64,000 nt of DNA from Candidatus Hebobacterum abditum (lineage in GTDB: Bacteria; Armatimonadota; Hebobacteria; Hebobacterales; Hebobacteraceae): assembly GCA_029821875.1 (NCBI GenBank), contig JALGXW010000006.1, positions 1-64,000 of the forward strand, in the 5' to 3' direction. The notes below the pieces were generated by a model. The model saw only the letters and a list, made by a program, of their open reading frames with translations, searched no databases and was not told the DNA's origin. A program made the translations under genes and the position numbers. The number at the start of each line of letters is the position of its first letter. The first letter of the stretch is position 1. Shown in pieces: positions 59,007 through 64,000 of the stretch.

Positions 59007-60116
59007 GTGGGCCGCTGCGCTCTCTGCCAGGCCGAGTCCGCAGTGATAGCGAAGGCGATCGGCCTGTGCGCGAGCTGTCTGAAGAGCGAGGCCGGTCGCG
59101 TGCTGCCACGCGCCCTGCGCGCCCATGCCGAGAGTCGTAAGGCATTCGGCCTGCCGCCGCACCCGCCGAGATCGAAGGGCGGAGTGAAGTGCGCGCTGTG
59201 CGCGAACGAGTGTGTGATTGCGCCGGGCGAGAGCGGCTTCTGTGGGATTCGCTCCAACCGAGAGGATCGGCTCACGACGGAGCGCCCGGGCTCGGCGAAC
59301 GTCTCCTGGTACCAGGATCCGCTTCCCACCAACTGTGTGGCAAGCTGGGTATGCCCGGCCGAGACGGAGGCCGGCTACCCGGACTTCACCCACACGAAGG
59401 GGCCCGAGTACGGGCACTTCAACCACGCCGTCTTCTACGAGGCGTGCTCGTTCGACTGCCTCTTCTGTCAGAACTGGCACTTCCGCGAGTCGTCGCAGAA
59501 GCGCTCCCCGGTGCCGGCGGAGCACATCGTGCGGGCGGTGGACTCCCGCACCTCCTGCATCTGCTACTTTGGCGGCGATCCAGGGCCTCAGCTTCCCCAC
59601 GCGCTTCGCGCCTCACGGCTGGCGCGGCGGCAGGTCGGTGATCGCATTCTCCGCATCTGCTGGGAGACCAATGGTTCGATGAGCCCGAAGATGCTCGATC
59701 AGATGGCTCAACTGTCGCTCGAGTCAGGAGGCTGCATCAAGTTCGACCTGAAGGCCTGGGACGAGAACTTGCAGCGCGCGCTCACCGGGGTGAGCAATCG
59801 GCGAACCTTGTCCAACTTCGCACGGGCGGCCGAGCTGATCCGCGAGCGCCCCGACCCGCCGTTGCTGATCGCCAGCACTCTGCTTGTGCCCGGCTATGTT
59901 GATGCGGAGGAGGCGGGGCAGATCGCCGCGTTTGTGGCCTCCTTCGATCCCTCGATCCCGTACTCGCTGCTGGGATTCCACCCGCAGTTCTACATGGACG
60001 ACCTGCCGATCACCTCCCGAGAGCACGCCCGGCGATGCGAGGAGGCGGCCCGCTCGGCTGGGCTCACTCGCGTGAACATCGGGAACGCACATCTGCTGGG
60101 GTCAGAATACCCGTAG
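59007..60116 (+). CDS. Radical SAM protein (AmmeMemoRadiSam/PFL-activase-like)
   Basis: 369 residues from GTG 59007 with GAGGAGG at 9 nt. Cys-rich N-terminus ('CALCQ...CASC', then 'CALCANECVIAPGESGFCGIR') precedes the radical SAM cluster Cys in 'ACSFDCLFCQNW' (CxxxCxxC), then 'CYFGGDPGP' and 'WETNG', as in the AmrS/COG1180 group. These proteins use S-adenosylmethionine and a 4Fe-4S cluster to make a radical; related loci carry an MEMO-like and an AMMECR1-like gene, which are not here. Operon partner of the endonuclease V-like gene. Confidence 0.85.
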   Translation: MGRCALCQAESAVIAKAIGLCASCLKSEAGRVLPRALRAHAESRKAFGLPPHPPRSKGGVKCALCANECVIAPGESGFCGIRSNREDRLTTERPGSANVSWYQDPLPTNCVASWVCPAETEAGYPDFTHTKGPEYGHFNHAVFYEACSFDCLFCQNWHFRESSQKRSPVPAEHIVRAVDSRTSCICYFGGDPGPQLPHALRASRLARRQVGDRILRICWETNGSMSPKMLDQMAQLSLESGGCIKFDLKAWDENLQRALTGVSNRRTLSNFARAAELIRERPDPPLLIASTLLVPGYVDAEEAGQIAAFVASFDPSIPYSLLGFHPQFYMDDLPITSREHARRCEEAARSAGLTRVNIGNAHLLGSEYP

Positions 60117-60143
60117 CCTGGTGGGCCCGGAGGTGCGCGAGGT

Positions 60144-61862
60144 CTACCGGTTGGCGCGCCGCAGCTTCGTGTTGAGCTCCCCGCCATTCAGAAGGTAGAG
60201 CAACGGCTGTGGCCGGTCGATGCCCTCCACGTAGTCCGGCCTGACCGACCACGGGGTCACCGAGAGCACATTGGCGAGATCCATCCAGAACTCCAGCCGC
60301 GCCGGCTTCAGGCCCCAGGTCATATGGAAGTGATTCGCGGGCGCATACTGCTTGTACTCGCCCATTGTCGCGTACCTCGGCACGACGAAGGTGTGGGGCC
60401 AGGTCGGGGTGGAGGTGTCGCATACCGCCTGGGCCAGCTTCTCCGGCAGCGAGACCGTCTGCGCCTCATCCCAGACGAGGGAGAAGAGCCCGGTGTCAGC
60501 ACTATAGGCCAGGCGTGCGGCGATCCCCTCGATGCCGCCCGGCGATATGAACGTCACCGAGTTCCCGAGACCCGGGAAGTAGCCGGGATCGGCCTGGGGG
60601 AGTGAAACGCCGGCCATGATCTCTTCCAACGACGCGCCGGGCTTCGCCGCCCAGTCCAGAGACGCGCTGCCGGAGTTGTCGCCGTCGACGAACCCCCTCT
60701 GTCGCCATAGGGCATCGGGCTCCGCCGATGCCATCCCCAACGACTCTGCGAGCCCATTGATCTCCCAGGGCTCCCAGACCTTGCGGAAGTCCATGAAGAG
60801 CGGAGGCTTCCCGGCCGTCAGGTAAGTGAAGAAGAGCATCGTCAGGAACCCCTGCACATCCGCTTCCGTCGCGTACGGCACCGGCGCCTTGGGACCGTTG
60901 TGATCGAAAGTCGAGTTGAAGAGCGACTCCATCACGTCGGCGACCGGCAGCGGTATGCCTCGGGGGTCAGACCCCCACTCGAGCTGGCTCATGAACCCGC
61001 CGCCGACTGCGTTCAGATCGCTCATCAGGTCGCGTACGATGAGGTACATTGCCAGGCTCGTGTCGAGGCGAGCGCGGTCCTCTTCGTCTCGCAGCTCGAT
61101 CCGGTCCCCCAGATGGCCACCCAGCCAGGCCCGCAGCGCAGCCAACTCCTCACTGTCGCAGGCCCCCTTGCTCAGCATGTCCGACAGCAGCTTCATGTCC
61201 AGCCGCGTGATCTCCAGGCCAAATGTGTTGCGAGTCGGGATGACGTGTGCGAGCGCGGTCTCCATGCCCATCGAGTCATGCCCGAATATGACGGCTCGCC
61301 TCCCCTTCAGAGCCTGATGGGTGATCGCGGCGAAGCACCAGTCCAGCAAGGCCTTGGCCGTGGAATCCGTCATCTCCGGCCGCTCGCCCGTGTCGGGCCA
61401 GGTGCCGACATTGATGTGGACCATGCGGCCATACTGGGAGATGGCGCCATGAGCCGCATGCGTGAACACGACGCCCGGCTTCGGGCCGCTGTTGCCACAG
61501 GTCAGGTTGAGCGGCGTGTCGGCCGGGAAGTGAGACAAAAGCGAGATCAGTCCGAGCTGAGGAAAGGCCCAGGTGTCCGGGGCGCACACAAGGACGCCGA
61601 CGCCTTCCTCCTCGAACTGGCGCGCGACAGCATCGGCCTGGCGCTCGCCGTCCACAAGAACGGGTGAGTAGACGACACGGGCCGCCTCCCCGCCAGGCAA
61701 GGCGATCTCAGAGGCAATGGCATTGGCCACCATCTCGACGATGTTGGCCGCGCGCCGCCGCGAGGCCTCGTCAATGCGCGGATCACACACCGCGAAGACA
61801 CCGATCGCCGGAGCCGTCGGCTCAGCCGGCGGGTTGTCAGCCAATCGCTCTGCCTTGCTCAT
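60144..61862 (-). CDS. L-fucose/L-arabinose isomerase-like protein
   Basis: 572 residues, the size of FucI. The N-terminal domain begins 'AIGVFAVCDPRID', and the substrate domain contains 'GGGFMSQLEWGSD' (Glu metal ligand), 'PLFMDFRKVW' (Asp) and 'APANHFHMTWGL' (His), the Mn2+ ligands of the aldose-ketose isomerase. It would convert an aldose to a ketose, for example fucose to fuculose. No kinase or aldolase of that pathway follows directly; a dehydrogenase on the other strand is the nearest neighbour. The upstream gap of about 200 nt is empty. Confidence 0.85.
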   Translation of the reverse strand: MSKAERLADNPPAEPTAPAIGVFAVCDPRIDEASRRRAANIVEMVANAIASEIALPGGEAARVVYSPVLVDGERQADAVARQFEEEGVGVLVCAPDTWAFPQLGLISLLSHFPADTPLNLTCGNSGPKPGVVFTHAAHGAISQYGRMVHINVGTWPDTGERPEMTDSTAKALLDWCFAAITHQALKGRRAVIFGHDSMGMETALAHVIPTRNTFGLEITRLDMKLLSDMLSKGACDSEELAALRAWLGGHLGDRIELRDEEDRARLDTSLAMYLIVRDLMSDLNAVGGGFMSQLEWGSDPRGIPLPVADVMESLFNSTFDHNGPKAPVPYATEADVQGFLTMLFFTYLTAGKPPLFMDFRKVWEPWEINGLAESLGMASAEPDALWRQRGFVDGDNSGSASLDWAAKPGASLEEIMAGVSLPQADPGYFPGLGNSVTFISPGGIEGIAARLAYSADTGLFSLVWDEAQTVSLPEKLAQAVCDTSTPTWPHTFVVPRYATMGEYKQYAPANHFHMTWGLKPARLEFWMDLANVLSVTPWSVRPDYVEGIDRPQPLLYLLNGGELNTKLRRANR

Positions 61863-62059
61863 CGGTTCCCCTCGCTAGCGAAGTACTCGTCCTCCACAGC
61901 CGCCCAGCTAGGCTTTCGAAGCCGAGGGCCTCCTTTCCTTGTGGATGCCGGTTTGTGTGCGTGCGGAGTGCCCGAACACTCCCTCCCTGCCAGGAAGCAA
62001 TTGCGCATTCCGCGCCGAATGACTAGGATGATGAGGCGGGCAGCGAAAGAGAGGGCGAG

Positions 62060-63100
62060 GTGGCCGAAGTGAAGGCCTTGATCCTCACCGACTACAATGT
62101 GCTCGAATACAGGGATGTGCCCGAGCCTCCCATCGGGCCGACCGACGTGCTCGTCGCCGTGAAGGCCTGTGGCATCTGCGGCAGCGATGTGCACGGGCTC
62201 GACGGCAGCACCGGACGGCGGATCCCGCCCGTGATCATGGGACACGAGGCAGCGGGGGTGGTGGCACAGGTTGGCTCCGAGGTCACCGGATGGAAGCCGG
62301 GAGGCCGCGTCACCTTCGACTCCACGGTCTACTGCGGCGAATGCCACTTCTGCCGGAGAGGCATGATCAACCTCTGTGACAGCCGGCGGGTGCTCGGCGT
62401 CTCGTGTGAGGAGTATCGGCAGGAGGGCGCGTTCGCCGATTACGTGGCCGTCCCGCAGCACATCCTGTACCGGTTGCCGGAGGGGGTGTCGTTCGAGCAA
62501 GCGGCCATGGTCGAGCCGTTCGCGGTGGCCCAGCACTCGGTGACCCGCTCTCCGCTCTCCCCTGGCGACGTCGCAGTCGTCGGCGGCGCGGGCGTGATAG
62601 GCCTGTGCATCATCCAGTGCCTGCGGGCGTCCGGATGCGAGCGGATCGTGGCCGTCGACCTCGACCAGGATCGGCTCGACCTCGCTCTCACGCTCGGAGC
62701 CGAACGCGCCTTCAATCCGGACTCAGCCGATGTGCGCGCGGAGATCCTCGACCTCACGGAGGGCCGCGGCGCAGACCTGGCCTTCGAGGCGGTGGGCATC
62801 ACCGCCACGGTCCAGCTTGCCGTGAACTCCGTCAGGAAAGGCGGAGCAGTCGTCCTCGTTGGGAACATCTCGCCAACCGCAGAGCTGCCGCTTCAGGCCA
62901 CCGTCACGAGGGAGCTGACCCTCTACGGCTCCTGCATCTCCAAGGGCGAGTACCCGGACTGTCTGGAGATGATGGCGCGAGGCGCGCTGGACCCGGACCC
63001 ACTCATCAGCGCCACCGCCTCGCTGGCGGACGGCGCAGCCTGGTTCGAGCGCCTGCGAAGCCGAGAGCCGGGACTGGTGAAAGTGATGCTCAAGCCCTGA
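62060..63100 (+). CDS. Zinc-dependent medium-chain alcohol/polyol dehydrogenase
   Basis: 346 residues from GTG 62060. Catalytic zinc ligands are Cys in 'ACGICGSD' and His-Glu in 'MGHEAAG'; four structural zinc Cys are in 'YCGECHFCRRGMINLC'. The Rossmann motif is 'VVGGAGVIGLCIIQ' and Asp of 'VAVDLDQDRLDL' selects NAD over NADP. Similar to sorbitol, threonine and galactitol-1-phosphate dehydrogenases; substrate not fixed. Convergent with the following gene. Confidence 0.9.
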   Translation: MAEVKALILTDYNVLEYRDVPEPPIGPTDVLVAVKACGICGSDVHGLDGSTGRRIPPVIMGHEAAGVVAQVGSEVTGWKPGGRVTFDSTVYCGECHFCRRGMINLCDSRRVLGVSCEEYRQEGAFADYVAVPQHILYRLPEGVSFEQAAMVEPFAVAQHSVTRSPLSPGDVAVVGGAGVIGLCIIQCLRASGCERIVAVDLDQDRLDLALTLGAERAFNPDSADVRAEILDLTEGRGADLAFEAVGITATVQLAVNSVRKGGAVVLVGNISPTAELPLQATVTRELTLYGSCISKGEYPDCLEMMARGALDPDPLISATASLADGAAWFERLRSREPGLVKVMLKP

Positions 63101-63132
63101 GCGTTGCGTGGTGGCGCTCCTCTGGCTCGAGG

Positions 63133-64000
63133 CTACGCCTTCACCTCGCACTCCGCGAGCCCTTCCATGGCGAGGACCAGGGCCTGTGTCCCGAGTTCGC
63201 CCTTGCCCTTGGCCGAGAGCGACCTGATCAACTGGTGAACCAGAGCCGTCGCGGGCAGCGGCATCTCGAGCTCGTCCGCGGCGGCGGCCACGAGCCGCAG
63301 GTCTTTCTCCTGGAGGGCAAGCGCGAAGCCGGGCGCGTAGTCGCGTTCGAGCATCTTAGGCCCGTGCAGCTCCATGATCCTCGAGGCGGCCAGCCCCGAG
63401 CCGACGACCTCCAACACCTTGCGCAGGTCCAGCCCGGCCTTCGCGGCGAGGGAGAGCGTCTCGCAGACGGCCTGGATGGTGATGACACAGGCGACCTGGT
63501 TGCACAGCTTGGCCGTGTAGCCGGAGCCGTTCTCCCCGAAGTGGACGATGCTCCCCCCCATCACTTCGAGGATCGGGAGGCACTCGTCGAAGGTGTCCTT
63601 CGGCCCGCCGGCCATGATCGACAGCGTCCCGGCCTCGGCGCCCGGCGGCCCCCCGCTCACCGGGCAGTCCAGCATCGGCACGCCCTTCTCGGCGAGCGCC
63701 GCCGCCACCAGCCGCCCAACGCCCGGCGCAATGGTGCTCATCTCGATCAGGACATGGCCCTTACTTGCGCCGTGGATGACACCACCCTCCCCGAGGACGG
63801 CCGCCTCCACATCCGGCGAATCAGGGACGATTGTGATCGTGACTTTGCTCTTGTCGGCAACCTCCTGACACGACGTGCCGCGCGCCGCCCCCATCTTCAC
63901 GAGCGGCTCGATCTTCTCCTCCACTATGTCGTAGACGGTCAACTCATAGCCTGCCTTCACGAGATTGCTCGCCATGGGCAGGCCCATGTGCCCCAGGCCG
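63133..64000 (-). CDS. Beta-hydroxyacid dehydrogenase, GarR/tartronate semialdehyde reductase-like (5' end outside window)
   Basis: At least 289 residues; the frame runs off the right edge. The last codons read GLGHMG, then 'LPMASNLVKAGYELTVYD', so only about four residues of the Rossmann strand are missing. The loop 'LDCPVSGGPPGAEAGTLSIMAGG' and the catalytic Lys in 'GENGSGYTAKLCNQVA' (G-x-G-x3-K-x3-N) are intact. It reduces a small semialdehyde with NAD(P)H, perhaps in glyoxylate or glycerate metabolism. Second member of this family in the window, distinct from 17837-18682. Confidence 0.88.
   Translation of the reverse strand, partial: GLGHMGLPMASNLVKAGYELTVYDIVEEKIEPLVKMGAARGTSCQEVADKSKVTITIVPDSPDVEAAVLGEGGVIHGASKGHVLIEMSTIAPGVGRLVAAALAEKGVPMLDCPVSGGPPGAEAGTLSIMAGGPKDTFDECLPILEVMGGSIVHFGENGSGYTAKLCNQVACVITIQAVCETLSLAAKAGLDLRKVLEVVGSGLAASRIMELHGPKMLERDYAPGFALALQEKDLRLVAAAADELEMPLPATALVHQLIRSLSAKGKGELGTQALVLAMEGLAECEVKA

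Noticed and set aside
1-64000. CRISPR arrays, tRNA or rRNA genes, insertion sequences
   Set aside because: No regularly spaced direct repeats, tRNA arm patterns or transposase motifs were seen on reading both strands; a covariance-model scan would be needed to exclude small RNAs.

Overview
The window is about 64 kb of GC-rich bacterial DNA with Shine-Dalgarno-led genes packed on both strands, apparently from an uncultured, probably anaerobic, sugar-degrading bacterium. Rubrerythrin, a membrane-bound [NiFe] hydrogenase and a radical SAM protein point to anaerobic life. The glycoside hydrolases, sulfatase, secreted peptidase, MttB-like and DUF6785/6784-type membrane proteins recall Armatimonadota, Planctomycetota and similar phyla. 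No 16S rRNA, tRNA or other phylogenetic marker was seen, so this placement is a guess.

Layout. 1-20.4 kb is a loose mosaic of small-molecule metabolism: a HEAT-like protein and secreted NHL propeller, two sugar-isomerase-type TIM barrels, a degenerate extended SDR, an alkaline phosphatase, isocitrate dehydrogenase, DUF362 and enolase-superfamily proteins, a GH57 glucanotransferase-like enzyme, an unknown TIM-barrel-like protein, a truncated phosphoglucosamine mutase, a ribbon-helix-helix (RHH) regulator with a striking operator region, a GH18 enzyme, a beta-hydroxyacid dehydrogenase, a thioredoxin, a VOC protein and an RraA-like protein.

20.5-36.8 kb is the most interesting block, all on the minus strand. 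A promoter near 36.8 kb, with a CRP/FNR-like palindrome just downstream, leads into a molybdopterin-oxidoreductase-like subunit, an iron-sulfur HydB-like subunit, a FAD/NAD(P)-binding HydG-like subunit, a hydrogenase maturation protease, and eight subunits of a Hyf/Hyc-type group 4 [NiFe] hydrogenase in the order D-B-G-C-H-E-F-I. A single-domain response regulator and a membrane histidine kinase follow. It looks like formate hydrogenlyase at first sight, but the 'formate dehydrogenase' has lost the Sec/Cys, His and Arg of the active site (Asp131, Ala132, Ser314). I propose an NAD(P)-linked, ion-translocating hydrogenase in which that subunit only carries electrons, somewhat like NuoG in complex I.

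36.9-64 kb returns to catabolism: GH20, MttB-like and membrane proteins; a large lipocalin/COG3650-type secreted protein; rubrerythrin, cyclophilin-like and aldo/keto reductase genes; small unknown genes; an M60-like secreted metallopeptidase; GH51 and DUF5060/DUF4038 glycosidases; a sulfatase with a decayed second copy beside it; a ketol-acid reductoisomerase-like protein with a changed active site; a sugar kinase; a Nudix hydrolase; an endonuclease V homologue without its catalytic acids, followed at 5 nt by a radical SAM gene; a fucose-isomerase-like protein; and two dehydrogenases, the last cut by the window edge.

A recurring theme is homologues of familiar enzymes whose catalytic residues have been replaced (FdhF-like, endonuclease V-like, KARI-like, SDR-like). 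Residue comparisons are made from memory of the reference proteins, not by computed alignment.
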